This document shows positions 1 through 9,079 of a stretch of DNA of 64,000 nt, in pieces. How positions within the stretch are numbered: the first letter of the stretch is position 1; the number at the start of each line of letters is the position of its first letter. The stretch comes from Lachnospiraceae bacterium (GTDB lineage: Bacteria > Bacillota > Clostridia > Lachnospirales > Lachnospiraceae): the NCBI GenBank assembly GCA_017457865.1, contig JAFTGN010000075.1, positions 1-64,000 of the forward strand. Direction: 5' to 3'. Below the pieces are notes generated by a model, which saw only the letters and a program-made list of their open reading frames with translations, was not told the DNA's origin and searched no databases. The translations under genes and the position numbers were made by a program.

Positions 1-398
1 TCCTGTCTGTTCAGGCAGGCAGCATATCCCATGGTATTGACCTTTTTATACAGTCGGTTGCGCTTGTCCACCTCTGTCTCCACAAAAATCACACAGGTAA
101 ATTCACTGAGTTCATCCAGAAACTGTACCCAGTCTTCACTGGCACTTTTAAACAGACCACTGTCTTCTATCAAAATCAACCGATGCTCTACAAAAAAGGG
201 CATGGTCTGCGCCAGTTCCTTCACCACTGACAAGTCAATATTCTTGCCGGAGAAATAGTGATAATTCATGGTATCTTCTCCTACAATCGCCTGGTGGAGA
301 CGGTTGCGGAAAAACAAACGTAGATACGTTTCCTCTCCATATAGCAGATATACATGATGAAACTGGCCTGTCTGAATATCCTGATTCAGTGTCTGCAT
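1..398 (-). CDS. holA: DNA polymerase III delta subunit, N-terminal part (cut by window edge)
   Basis: The minus-strand frame starting at 398 reads MQTLNQDIQTGQFHHVYLLY and stays open for 132 codons to the left edge of the window. The start HVYLLYGEE, followed later by a segment reading FFVEHRLILIED, is typical of the HolA family, the clamp-loader subunit that opens the beta sliding clamp during replication. A GGAAG ribosome binding site precedes the ATG. The gene follows comEC by 15 bases in the same direction, the usual comEC-holA order in Firmicutes. The C-terminal two thirds are outside the window, so nothing can be said about completeness. Confidence 0.9.
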   Translation of the reverse strand, partial: MQTLNQDIQTGQFHHVYLLYGEETYLRLFFRNRLHQAIVGEDTMNYHYFSGKNIDLSVVKELAQTMPFFVEHRLILIEDSGLFKSASEDWVQFLDELSEFTCVIFVETEVDKRNRLYKKVNTMGYAACLNRQ

Positions 399-413
399 TC
401 TGTGCACTTCCTT

Positions 414-2864
414 TCATTCATATTGTTCTATAGCCCAACGATCCCCCCTGGTCTTTAGCAACAATGCGCCATGACCTGCTGTAACATAATAGGGACAGTC
501 TATGGCTTCCAGACGATCTAACACTTCTTTATGGGGATGTCCATAGCGGTTCCCCGCTCCGCAGCTGATGATGGCCAGCTGTGGCTGGCAAATCTCTAAC
601 AGTGCTTCACTGCTGGCATATTTGGAGCCGTGGTGCGCCACTTTGAACAAAGAAATAGGGCCTAACTGTTCCAGAAAATCTTCTGCTTCTATGGGCAAAT
701 CTCCGGTAAACAATGCCTGCAGATTCCGGTAGGTCATCTGTAGTACAATGGAATTGTCATTGGGATCAGAAGCAATACTTCCTTCCTCAGGATGAAGACA
801 GGTAAAGGTGACTTCCCCAAAAGTCACCTGCTCCCCTGCCACCGCATAGCGAACAGGAATCTGCAATTGTTCTGCCTGTGCCATGATCTCCTGCCACTTT
901 TCTTCTTCTGACACATGTGACAGGTATAACGTTCCTACCGTGATACGCCCATCTAACAGCAATGGCTCCACTCCATTGATATGGTCTGCATCCGGATGGG
1001 TCAGCACCAACAGATCAATTTTGGAAATCCCCTGAGACAACAGGAAGGGAAGGATGCGGTAGGTTCCCACATCAGATACATCTGTACTGCCTCCGTCGAT
1101 CACCACAGTCTCTCCATCCGGCAACTGGAGACAAAGACACTCTCCCTGTCCCACATCCAGCATGGTCAAATGCAATGCCCCATCCTGGTAGGCACCGGGA
1201 ATGCAATATAAGCCCAACACCATTGCAACCAGACTGGCCAACCGCAGCACTTTCTGCTGTCTGTCTCTCCTGCGTTCTTCCTCAGACTGGAGGCCTGCCT
1301 CTCCCTGTTCTTCCCTTGTCATCCGGTGCATCATATACAGGAACACTGCCAGTATTCCATAATACAGGAAACATTGCCAGAGCTTTGGCTGACCTGTGAC
1401 AGACCTTGCCTCTGGCAAGGACACGGTCAATTTGCTTAGCATGTCATACAACCGTAAGATAAAATGTCCCATCCCAATGAAAAACATGCCCGTATGCAGA
1501 CTGACCAGACCAGTCAAAGCTCCCATTGCACCGGAACATAACAGATATGCCGCCAGCGGAATCACTATCAGATTCAACAGAATACCATACACCGGATAGG
1601 TAAAGGAACTGTACAACACCACCGGCAATGTACCTAACTGGATGGACAAAGAAAATAGCAGACCATTCATCCATTTGTTTTTGCTGCCGATAAACCCAGT
1701 CAAAACCGGATGCACCACGCCAATCCCAATCACTGCCAGAAAAGTCATCCAAAAACCACTTTGCAAAATCTGCAATGGATAGAGTCCTAATATTCCCATT
1801 GCCGCCAGACCTGCCCCTGAAAGTAAATCATATTTCCTTCCATAACAAGCTGCCAGCATCTGTACTCCAAACATGACCATGGCACGAATGGCAGAAGCAG
1901 AACTGCCCACCAATATGCCATACAGGAGCAAAAACACACTGCCACCTGCAAAACCAACCAGAAAACTGCCACTGCTGCGCCGAATGGACTGATACACCAT
2001 CATTGCCAGACAGGAAATATGCAGTCCGGAAACAGACAGCAAATGGGCAATGCCTGCTGCTTGAAACAATTCCTTCTGCTCCGCATCCACCTGTCTGGAC
2101 ATACCAAGCAGAATCGCCTGAAAAATTCCAGAATCCTCTGTCTCGCAAATCTGTGCCAATACTTCTGCCAAATGCAGCTTCCAAAGCAGAATCCGGTTTT
2201 GCAACTCACAATTGCCCGCTGCCATTTCCTCTACTGTATCAGCCTGCATGCCAGCCTGCACATTTTTCCCCAGATAATAGGTTCGGGTATCAAATTGTCC
2301 CGGATTCAATGCTCTGGGGTACCGGTAGATCCAGCCCGTTGCCTGTATGTAGCTGCCTATTTGAAAGCGCAGTGTCCCTTCTTCCGTCAATGGACTGCCT
2401 GTTGTTTTGACAATAATCTGTCCCGCCTGTAACTCCACGGTTTCATCCATATCTGTTTTAGGCATCACAACGGCCTCTTTCAGCCACAAACGGACCGCAC
2501 CTTCCTCTGTTTCTACCTGGGTGATGATCCCATATACCGTTCCATTGATACCAGACTGTACAGCCCCTGTTTGACGTTCCTTTGCTTCTATATAAGAAAC
2601 AAAGGGCGTAGGTGCTTCTGCCTGTGCCCTCAGCCACCCCCCACCAATACAAAAAAGCGGCAGCATAAGCAGCATGCCGCTCCCAAACCATAGTTTCATT
2701 TGTTCCGGCAAAAATCGGCACTGCCCCGTATGAATTCCTCCATACAAAAACAGAATCACTATTTCTGCACATACACTGATTTCCACACTTCTCCAGATGC
2801 CATCCTGCGCCATCCATTCTCCAAGTACAAGTGCTACAGCCATCCAGACAAAGGGTCGTTTCAC
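414..2864 (-). CDS. comEC: ComEC/Rec2 DNA internalisation protein
   Basis: 816-residue membrane protein. The N-terminal third has hydrophobic segments and an extracellular-type OB-like region. The middle (about residues 220 to 500) is the polytopic Competence domain, with the LLSVSGLHIS segment typical of the family. The C-terminal third is a metallo-beta-lactamase-like domain with LDVGQGECLCLQLP, THPDADH and a later HHGSKYASSE motif. ComEC forms the channel for single-stranded DNA during transformation. It lies 8 bases downstream of the GerMN gene and 15 bases upstream of holA, apparently in one transcript with comEA at the far end. Length and motifs look intact. Whether the organism is naturally competent cannot be told from this. 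Confidence 0.96.
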   Translation of the reverse strand: MKRPFVWMAVALVLGEWMAQDGIWRSVEISVCAEIVILFLYGGIHTGQCRFLPEQMKLWFGSGMLLMLPLFCIGGGWLRAQAEAPTPFVSYIEAKERQTGAVQSGINGTVYGIITQVETEEGAVRLWLKEAVVMPKTDMDETVELQAGQIIVKTTGSPLTEEGTLRFQIGSYIQATGWIYRYPRALNPGQFDTRTYYLGKNVQAGMQADTVEEMAAGNCELQNRILLWKLHLAEVLAQICETEDSGIFQAILLGMSRQVDAEQKELFQAAGIAHLLSVSGLHISCLAMMVYQSIRRSSGSFLVGFAGGSVFLLLYGILVGSSASAIRAMVMFGVQMLAACYGRKYDLLSGAGLAAMGILGLYPLQILQSGFWMTFLAVIGIGVVHPVLTGFIGSKNKWMNGLLFSLSIQLGTLPVVLYSSFTYPVYGILLNLIVIPLAAYLLCSGAMGALTGLVSLHTGMFFIGMGHFILRLYDMLSKLTVSLPEARSVTGQPKLWQCFLYYGILAVFLYMMHRMTREEQGEAGLQSEEERRRDRQQKVLRLASLVAMVLGLYCIPGAYQDGALHLTMLDVGQGECLCLQLPDGETVVIDGGSTDVSDVGTYRILPFLLSQGISKIDLLVLTHPDADHINGVEPLLLDGRITVGTLYLSHVSEEEKWQEIMAQAEQLQIPVRYAVAGEQVTFGEVTFTCLHPEEGSIASDPNDNSIVLQMTYRNLQALFTGDLPIEAEDFLEQLGPISLFKVAHHGSKYASSEALLEICQPQLAIISCGAGNRYGHPHKEVLDRLEAIDCPYYVTAGHGALLLKTRGDRWAIEQYE

Positions 2865-2872
2865 AAATGCAA

Positions 2873-3823
2873 TTACTCCTGATTTACAATCTGTAATTTA
2901 TTCTCGGTTTCTACATAATCCAGATTCCGTTCAAATGCCTCTGACAAAGGGATCACATCCCGATAGGTCAGATTGGAAAATCCATTAACAGAAATCTGCA
3001 CCTGGGTTACCTCGTGCAGTTCACACAAAGAATTGACAATGGAAAAAATTACCACCTCTGGCTGTACAAACCAGGGATCTTCCAAAAATGCCTCATCAAA
3101 ATCCACATAACATACCTTATCCCGCACTTCTATGCGATTTAATTTGGTCTGTGGATTCAAAATCGGATAATATCTGTCATCCCCCGGTCCATCAATCAGC
3201 TGCTGGATGATGAATTCCTCCACAGAAGAAGGGTTGCTGTAGGCCACTTTAATGGTATCTGCCAACAACCCATCCCCCTTTTCGTTGGCATAATACAGAG
3301 ACAGATTTCTAATCTGCACCATATTCACTTCCGCTCCTGTAATGTCCACAAAATCGGATGCCTTCATGATGGGAATCTGATTACCGGACTGGTCACATAA
3401 TGGCTGTTCATTCACATAAAACTGAATGCCTTCTATGCCTTCTACTTGAGAAAAAGTTCTGACAATTCCGGCACGAAGCAACAACTCCGTGGCACCATCC
3501 ATCTGCAGGTACTTTTCCGGAAAATATAAATGCAGAATCCCACTTTCTAACTTCCAGTTCACGAGAGAGACTTCTTCATTTACAATACTCACTGCATCCA
3601 AATCCTGAGGCGTGGTCTTAAACTGCTCCCACAATTCATCAATGACACTGGCTGTCTGGGTGGCATCTGTATAATAAGAAATCCCTGTCAGTTCCATCTG
3701 AGATTTCTTCAAAAACATAATTTGATATTCATATTGTCCCTTTCCCAGACTGCCGTGGCTGATACAGCCAGCCAGCCATACGACAAACAGCATCGGGACT
3801 ACTATCTTTCCTATCTTCTTCAT
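2873..3823 (-). CDS. GerMN-domain lipoprotein
   Basis: 316 residues. It starts with a lipoprotein signal peptide ending in the lipobox LAGC (about residues 17 to 20). Two GerMN-like modules follow; the second, around residues 190 to 300, contains LIDGPGDDRYYPILNPQT and NSLCELHEVTQVQISVNG, the typical layout. GerMN proteins bind cell-wall or spore-envelope components. This one sits between a histidine kinase (15 bases upstream) and comEC (8 bases downstream). That resembles the pairing of the LpqB lipoprotein with MtrAB in Actinobacteria, so it may modulate the kinase. This role is inference; the domain call is firm. Confidence 0.85.
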   Translation of the reverse strand: MKKIGKIVVPMLFVVWLAGCISHGSLGKGQYEYQIMFLKKSQMELTGISYYTDATQTASVIDELWEQFKTTPQDLDAVSIVNEEVSLVNWKLESGILHLYFPEKYLQMDGATELLLRAGIVRTFSQVEGIEGIQFYVNEQPLCDQSGNQIPIMKASDFVDITGAEVNMVQIRNLSLYYANEKGDGLLADTIKVAYSNPSSVEEFIIQQLIDGPGDDRYYPILNPQTKLNRIEVRDKVCYVDFDEAFLEDPWFVQPEVVIFSIVNSLCELHEVTQVQISVNGFSNLTYRDVIPLSEAFERNLDYVETENKLQIVNQE

Positions 3824-3838
3824 CCTTATTTCTGCCTC

Positions 3839-5254
3839 CTATGCCGTATACCGGAGTGGAACACGAATCATAAATTTGCTGCCTTCTCCTAACACAGATT
3901 CCACCTTGATCACACCATGATGCATGGCAAGAACAGATTTTGTAATGGCCAGCCCCAGACCGGTACCACCGGTTTCTCTGGAACGTGCTTTGTCTACACG
4001 GTAAAATCGTTCAAAAATATGCTCTCTGGCATCCTCCGGAATGCCTACGCCGGTGTCCTCCACCGTCAAATAAAAATACTTATGGTCCGCATCCAGATGC
4101 ACCAGCACCCGTCCGCTGTCCCGATTGTATTTAATGGCATTGTCCACTAGGTTGTTCAATGCCAGACTGATCTTCGTCTCATCTACCAGTGCAGTCACCG
4201 GACGTATGATCTCCAACACCAACTCAATATCCCGTTTCTGGGCAATGGGTTTTAACCGCCGCAAAATCACTTCCAGCATAGTCCCAATGTTCACCTGGCT
4301 CACATTCAACACGCCCTGCATGTCATCCATCCGCACCAGTTCCAGCAAATCTGTGACAATCTGCTGTTCTCTGTCCACCTCCTCTAAAATGCTCTCGAAA
4401 AAGTCCTGATAAATCTCTACCGGCACATTCTCCTGTCCAATGAGAGATTCTGCCATAACCTTGCAGGAAGTAATAGGAGTTTTTAGTTCATGAGACACAT
4501 TGGAAACAAACTGCTGCCTGGACTCATCCTGTACTTTCAGTCTGTGTATGATGGCATTGACCGCATCGGCAGCTTTTCGATTCACGTCAAACCCCTGGCT
4601 GTCCAATTCCATATTCAAATTGCCGGTTTCCAACGCATCCATTTGTACAATAGCACGTCGAAACGGAGCCGCAAACACCCCAGACATGCCGTATGCAAAC
4701 ACACTCAACAGCAAAAATCCCAGCAAAAGCAGTACATTTGCCTTTTCATTCATCACATCTACAATGGAGGCAATGGACTGTGTAGATGCTCCAAACACCA
4801 GTACACCCACAATCTGCTGCTTTCCATTCCCATCCTGATCAGAAATGGTAATGGGCAATGCAAAACTCATATAATGGCGATCAGATGCCTCTACTATACT
4901 GCTGTTACCTGTCATACAGCGAAAAACCTCATCAGAAACACAGGTTCTGTCTTCATACAAAGAAGCCGTATCCAATACAATCCCATAACTCTCATTTACC
5001 ACAAAAATACGACCACTGTACACATCTGCCATCTGGTTAATCTCTGCCAGCAAAATAGAATCCATCTGTCCATCCAAAAAAGCGGTATTGCCACACTGAT
5101 TTGCCATATTCTGAGCCGTATATTTCATTTTTTCCTTCTGGTCACTGATCAATTGGGTTCTGTATATGTCCAACATAAACCATTTCAGAAACATACAAGG
5201 GAAAAAACCAATGAGCAAAATCAATACCAACAGATTCAATCGGAAATTCCGCAC
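3839..5254 (-). CDS. Sensor histidine kinase (VicK/PhoR type)
   Basis: 471 residues. TM1 is near residues 7 to 25, an extracellular sensor region of about 150 residues follows, TM2 is near 175 to 198, then HAMP, a HisKA domain with the phosphoacceptor motif VSHELKTP, and a HATPase with N box NNLVDNAIKYN, G1 box DTGVGIP and G2 box GGTGLGLAI. It transmits an envelope signal to the regulator encoded 19 bases upstream. The gene order regulator, kinase, GerMN lipoprotein suggests a cell-wall-sensing system like WalRK or MtrAB. No PAS domain is evident. The signal is unknown. Confidence 0.93.
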   Translation of the reverse strand: MRNFRLNLLVLILLIGFFPCMFLKWFMLDIYRTQLISDQKEKMKYTAQNMANQCGNTAFLDGQMDSILLAEINQMADVYSGRIFVVNESYGIVLDTASLYEDRTCVSDEVFRCMTGNSSIVEASDRHYMSFALPITISDQDGNGKQQIVGVLVFGASTQSIASIVDVMNEKANVLLLLGFLLLSVFAYGMSGVFAAPFRRAIVQMDALETGNLNMELDSQGFDVNRKAADAVNAIIHRLKVQDESRQQFVSNVSHELKTPITSCKVMAESLIGQENVPVEIYQDFFESILEEVDREQQIVTDLLELVRMDDMQGVLNVSQVNIGTMLEVILRRLKPIAQKRDIELVLEIIRPVTALVDETKISLALNNLVDNAIKYNRDSGRVLVHLDADHKYFYLTVEDTGVGIPEDAREHIFERFYRVDKARSRETGGTGLGLAITKSVLAMHHGVIKVESVLGEGSKFMIRVPLRYTA

Positions 5255-5273
5255 TATTTCCCAAAATCTGTGC

Positions 5274-5969
5274 TTAACCTTTGAAATAATAACCTACTCC
5301 CCACTTGGTATATACATACTTTGGATCGCTGGGATTTTTCTCAATCTTTTCACGCAAGCGTCTGATATGTACGTCTACGGTGCGGACATCACCTGGATAC
5401 TCGTATCCCCATACAATATTCAGCAGATTTTCCCGGCTGTACACTTTATTGGGATTAGAAGCCAACAGTTCCAAAAGATCAAATTCTTTTGCTGTGACAT
5501 TGACCTCTTTGCCCTCAATGAATACCCGGCGGCTTTCACAATCCAGAGAAAGACTGCCGCTTACCACCTTCTGTGTCTGCTCCGGTTCTTTTACAACCAC
5601 CTTTGCCTGATTGTTTCTACGAATGATGGCTTTGATACGTGCCTTTACCTCTACAATATTGAATGGTTTGGTGATATAGTCATCTGCCCCATATTCGAAG
5701 CCTAAAATTTTATCCATATCCTCCCCTTTTGCAGTGAGCATCAAAATGGGCATATTAGAAAATTCCCGAATTTGCTGGCATACCTGCATGCCGTCTAACT
5801 TGGGCAGCATCAAATCCAGCAAAACAGCATCATACTCTGTCTTCCTGGCATACTCTACTGCTTCTTCCCCATCATAGGCACAATCCACCTCGTACTGCTC
5901 CTGTATCAAAGCAAAACGTAGTCCTTTTACAATCATCTTCTCATCATCCACAATTAAAATCTTTGCCAT
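5274..5969 (-). CDS. OmpR/PhoB-family response regulator
   Basis: 231 residues. The receiver domain (1 to about 120) has the acidic pocket (VDDE), the phosphoacceptor Asp in DAVLLDLMLPKLDG, the conserved Thr in MLTAKGE and Lys in ITKPF. The winged-helix DNA-binding domain (about 135 to 231) carries the YSRENLLNIVWGYEYPGDVR and VDVHIRRLREKIE signatures. It is cognate to the kinase immediately downstream. Close to VicR/YycF in appearance, but its identity as the essential WalR is not established. comEA ends 35 bases upstream of its start. Confidence 0.95.
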   Translation of the reverse strand: MAKILIVDDEKMIVKGLRFALIQEQYEVDCAYDGEEAVEYARKTEYDAVLLDLMLPKLDGMQVCQQIREFSNMPILMLTAKGEDMDKILGFEYGADDYITKPFNIVEVKARIKAIIRRNNQAKVVVKEPEQTQKVVSGSLSLDCESRRVFIEGKEVNVTAKEFDLLELLASNPNKVYSRENLLNIVWGYEYPGDVRTVDVHIRRLREKIEKNPSDPKYVYTKWGVGYYFKG

Positions 5970-6003
5970 GCACCCTCACTTCCACCTGTCCTTTCCTACA
6001 GGT

Positions 6004-6669
6004 CTACACTGTAATCTGCAACTTAATCTGTTCAAACAATGCATTCTTAATACCGGAAACCTGCATAATCTCTTCAATCGAAGAAAATTCTCCCACAGTC
6101 TCCCGATACTGTAAAATCGCTTCTGCCCTTGCCTCTCCAATACCAGGCAGTTCCATCAGCTGTGCTTTGGTGGCGGTATTCAGATTGATCTTTCCATCCG
6201 CAGATTCTTCCGAAGCGTCTGTCCCCGAAAATCCCCTTACGTCAGAAGACCTCTCTTCTCCTATGACCGGAATGTAAATCTGACTGCCGTCTGTCAAAGT
6301 TGCTGCCAGATTTACAGCACTGGCATCGGCCTCTTCTAACAAGCCTCCTGCTGCCTCCACTGCCATATAAATCCGGCCGTCTATTGGCAATTCATATACC
6401 CCCGGCGCATACACTGCCCCGCAAACATAGACCCAGCAAGTCTGTGGAACCGAATCTGACACAGTCTGCACTGCCTGTTCCTCTGTCAAAGCTCCACTAA
6501 CCTGTTCTGTCGCCTTTGTATCAGCAGACAATGTTTCTTCCAACCGTCCCTGTGTCCACTGCACAGAATGCATACCATCTTTGCCGGACAAATACAACCA
6601 GCCGGTCACACAGATGACCAGCACTAGCACACTATATCCAACGATTTTCTTTCTGTTCTCCACGTTCAT
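6004..6669 (-). CDS. comEA: ComEA-type DNA-binding protein (SLBB plus helix-hairpin-helix)
   Basis: 221 residues from the ATG at 6669. That start, just before the N-terminal membrane anchor and downstream of GGAAAGG, is preferred over an upstream in-frame one. TM near residues 9 to 25. An SLBB domain follows (VYVCGAVYAPGVYEL, about residues 75 to 130) and a C-terminal helix-hairpin-helix pair (INLNTATKAQLMELPGIGEA, about 160 to 221). ComEA binds incoming double-stranded DNA at the cell surface and hands it to ComEC, encoded four genes downstream on the same strand. Intact by length and motif. Confidence 0.93.
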   Translation of the reverse strand: MNVENRKKIVGYSVLVLVICVTGWLYLSGKDGMHSVQWTQGRLEETLSADTKATEQVSGALTEEQAVQTVSDSVPQTCWVYVCGAVYAPGVYELPIDGRIYMAVEAAGGLLEEADASAVNLAATLTDGSQIYIPVIGEERSSDVRGFSGTDASEESADGKINLNTATKAQLMELPGIGEARAEAILQYRETVGEFSSIEEIMQVSGIKNALFEQIKLQITV

Positions 6670-6768
6670 CTTTCCTGCCTTTCCGGCAGCGATGAAAAAT
6701 GTCTGCATTCCTATTTTAACCAATCTATCTGCATCTGACAAGAGATTCTTTTATAGTTTTTTATTTTC

Positions 6769-7200
6769 CTACTCCCACTTAAAGAGAATAATCCCGGCAA
6801 TGGCCACCGCTGCGCCAAGAAGCTTACGCCATTCAAACCCTGCTTTTTCCACGCCAAACAGACCACACACTTCAATCAGATATGCCGCAATGATCTGTGC
6901 GGTTACGATCAACATGGCCGCCTGTGCCGGACCAAGCTTCCCCATGGACTGGACCACCGTAATGGTAATAAACGCCCCCAAGACACCGCCAAGCAGCAAA
7001 TACCATGGACGAATCTGCCACAGATGGTCGATTGGCGTGCGCTCTGAAATCATCCAAGCTGCCACACAGATGCCAAATGCTGTCAACTGCACAAAAGCAG
7101 AACACAGCCACAGGCTACTCTGTCTGGTCGCCTCTGTATTGAACACTCCCTGCACACTCATCAAAATACCGGAAATCAATGCCACTATGATACCCCACAT
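6769..7200 (-). CDS. YdcZ/DUF606-family DMT-type membrane protein
   Basis: 143 residues with five predicted hydrophobic helices. It has the features of the small DMT-superfamily group DUF606/YdcZ: MWGIIVALISGILMSVQG at the start, and a central LLGGVLGAFITITVV followed by KLGPAQAAML. Such proteins are half-size transporters, thought to act as dimers; the substrate is unknown. The ATG is preceded by GGGAGG, which lies inside a stable hairpin (7208-7260, listed separately). Transcription is toward comEA, which begins 99 bases further on. Confidence 0.85.
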   Translation of the reverse strand: MWGIIVALISGILMSVQGVFNTEATRQSSLWLCSAFVQLTAFGICVAAWMISERTPIDHLWQIRPWYLLLGGVLGAFITITVVQSMGKLGPAQAAMLIVTAQIIAAYLIEVCGLFGVEKAGFEWRKLLGAAVAIAGIILFKWE

Positions 7201-7207
7201 AAAAATA

Positions 7208-7260
7208 AACCTCCCACAGAATCTTTCCTAAATCTCTTTTAGGATGTCCTGTGAAAGGTT
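7208..7260 (-). promoter_or_regulatory. Hairpin covering the ribosome binding site of the DUF606 gene; possible terminator
   Basis: On the minus strand AACCTTTCACAG pairs with CTGTGGGAGGTT over 12 consecutive pairs (two G-U). An inner CCTAAA/TTTAGG helix sits in the loop. The right arm contains the GGGAGG ribosome binding site of the gene starting at 7200. A U-rich run (GTTTATTTTTATG) follows directly. It can act as terminator of the sortase locus, which ends at 7275, and as a lid on translation of the next gene. Function is inferred from pairing only. Confidence 0.5.
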
Positions 7261-7274
7261 TTTTATACATGTAT

Positions 7275-8183
7275 TTATTGTACAGACTCTGTATGATGAT
7301 GAGACCTGTGTCTTCTATGATCCTTATCCCATGCTTTTTTGTGTGCAATGGTTTCCCATACAATCAATCCAATAACCACTGGAATGAAAATCAGACACAA
7401 AAGCACGATACGGGTACTTCCAGCCTGCACATAATTCGAAATAAAATACTGGATAAACGCAGTATCAATGGTTAGACGTTCTTGTACTTTACTAAAATAC
7501 AATATACCAGTTGGCACCAAAATATTGATCATTGCAGATAGTATAGCATAAATAACAAATTTTGCACCATGGTACTTTCTCTGACAACTACTAAACAACA
7601 AAAACAACAAAAATATACACAACACTGTTCCGCCAAGCAATGCAAATGCAGCATAGCGGTCAATGGTTTGAAATAAAGATCCAAAATTTTCCAGGTATGG
7701 AAATGCAATTCCATCCCGATAATACCCTGCCACTGTTTCTGCCAGTTCCTCTGCATTGTTCAAATTTGCGGTACTACGTTCAAACCCTCGGTCATCCATA
7801 TACAACAAAATATTGTCATAGATATCCTGTTGAAATGCTTCTACATCAATTTCATACACATTTCCTTCCAGCATGGCATCAGCATAAGCGGTTGCCTGTT
7901 CATTGATCCGCTCTAAATTCAATGCATTTCCATACAATTCTTCCTCTGTAATGCCCACCGTATATGTCACACGATGGCTGGTTTCCATTATAAATTCCTG
8001 TACCTTCTCTGCGTAAACTTCCCTGGAAAAAATGTCTAGTATCACCCCTTTATTGACAAAGCTCAGTTCCAGCATGCCAAGGAGCAGCATCACAGTAAAT
8101 ACCAGTGCCAGCAAAAAAGACAGCAAATATCGAACTACCACTTTTGCGGTTCGGAGTTTGCTCATTTTTACGACTTTTCCCAT
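7275..8183 (-). CDS. Membrane protein of the sortase locus, function unknown
   Basis: 302 residues from the ATG at 8183, chosen because GGAGAG lies 7 bases upstream. A first TM near residues 20 to 40 is followed by about 140 outward-facing acidic residues. Three further TMs are near 180 to 200, 212 to 235 and 260 to 282, and the tail is short, cytoplasmic and rich in Lys, Arg and His (HKKAWDKDHRRHRSHHH). I do not recognise the family. It lies 100 bases downstream of the sortase on the same strand and is followed by a hairpin, so it probably belongs to the sortase transcription unit. A role in anchoring or regulating the sorted protein would be a guess. Confidence 0.7.
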   Translation of the reverse strand: MGKVVKMSKLRTAKVVVRYLLSFLLALVFTVMLLLGMLELSFVNKGVILDIFSREVYAEKVQEFIMETSHRVTYTVGITEEELYGNALNLERINEQATAYADAMLEGNVYEIDVEAFQQDIYDNILLYMDDRGFERSTANLNNAEELAETVAGYYRDGIAFPYLENFGSLFQTIDRYAAFALLGGTVLCIFLLFLLFSSCQRKYHGAKFVIYAILSAMINILVPTGILYFSKVQERLTIDTAFIQYFISNYVQAGSTRIVLLCLIFIPVVIGLIVWETIAHKKAWDKDHRRHRSHHHTESVQ

Positions 8184-8283
8184 TCTGTATCTCTCCAATC
8201 TTTTTCTTTCTCTGTTTCTTTCAAAAACCTTTTCCAGTCTCCACTACGAAACAGGAATCCGCATTCCTCTTCCACCGTGTTTC

Positions 8284-9078
8284 TCACTCTCTCACAGGAC
8301 GGCCGGATACATAATCACAATATAACACATACCGCTCTGTTTTCTTTCCTACAGTATCTGCAAAAGGATAACAGGTAAAGAAGACCAGATTCTCATAATC
8401 TTTGTCAAATCCCAGCAGTTCTGTATCTTCTGCTGAAATGATCTGAATATCTCTCACCCGATAGACATAATTCTCATAGCTTGTCATAATGGTAAACTCA
8501 TCCCCCACTTGGGCATACTGAAGTGCACTGAAATCTAACTGTCTATGTCCGCAAATGACAACCGTACCTCCAAACCCTGGCATACGGCTGCCATTTTCTG
8601 TGGCAACACCTTTTTCCAGAGTTTCATCAGTGGCACTTTTATACAAATCTACATCCAGACCGATTCGTTCGCAAATCACACATCCCATTAACGTTCCATT
8701 AATCGGATAAGAAATACTCTCATATGGAATATAGTCCAATACAGGTACAGAAGAAGTATCTGCCACTGTAACATCGCTCTCTGACTCCTGTCCCACTGCA
8801 ACTTCTTCATCATTCTTTTCTTTTGATTCTTCCTCAGTCTCTGCCACAAGTGTTGTGGAGGGCTTCCGCTTTTCTGCTTCTGCCCGATCAAAAGTGGACA
8901 ATTCAGAAATATCTCTGGCATTAGATGGATTTGTGGCAATCACCAGCTTGGACAAAGCCATGGCAGTGCTGATGACATCCTTTCCCATAAAAAGGATACA
9001 GCCATAGGTTAACACAGAAAAAGACACTGGCAATAAAATGTATGCCAATGTCTTTCTGATGTTACGTGAAATACGCAA
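8284..9078 (-). CDS. Class D sortase
   Basis: 264 residues if translation starts at the TTG at 9078, directly after the stop of the upstream gene (TAATTTG). A longer TTG start at 9129 overlaps that gene. The N-terminal TM (about 10 to 32) is followed by an acidic linker and a C-terminal sortase barrel. Catalytic residues are visible: His in VVICGHRQ, Cys in FFTCYPF and Arg in ERYVLYC. The TCYPF form is usual for class D. The enzyme cleaves a sorting signal and attaches the protein to the cell wall. The only nearby candidate substrate is the gene 1 base upstream, so the pair looks translationally coupled and dedicated. Confidence 0.9.
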   Translation of the reverse strand: MRISRNIRKTLAYILLPVSFSVLTYGCILFMGKDVISTAMALSKLVIATNPSNARDISELSTFDRAEAEKRKPSTTLVAETEEESKEKNDEEVAVGQESESDVTVADTSSVPVLDYIPYESISYPINGTLMGCVICERIGLDVDLYKSATDETLEKGVATENGSRMPGFGGTVVICGHRQLDFSALQYAQVGDEFTIMTSYENYVYRVRDIQIISAEDTELLGFDKDYENLVFFTCYPFADTVGKKTERYVLYCDYVSGRPVRE

Positions 9079-9079
9079 A

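Noticed and set aside
1444..2817. Several minus- and plus-strand frames of 100 to 137 codons inside comEC
   Set aside because: They lie in other frames of an intact comEC and show no family features.
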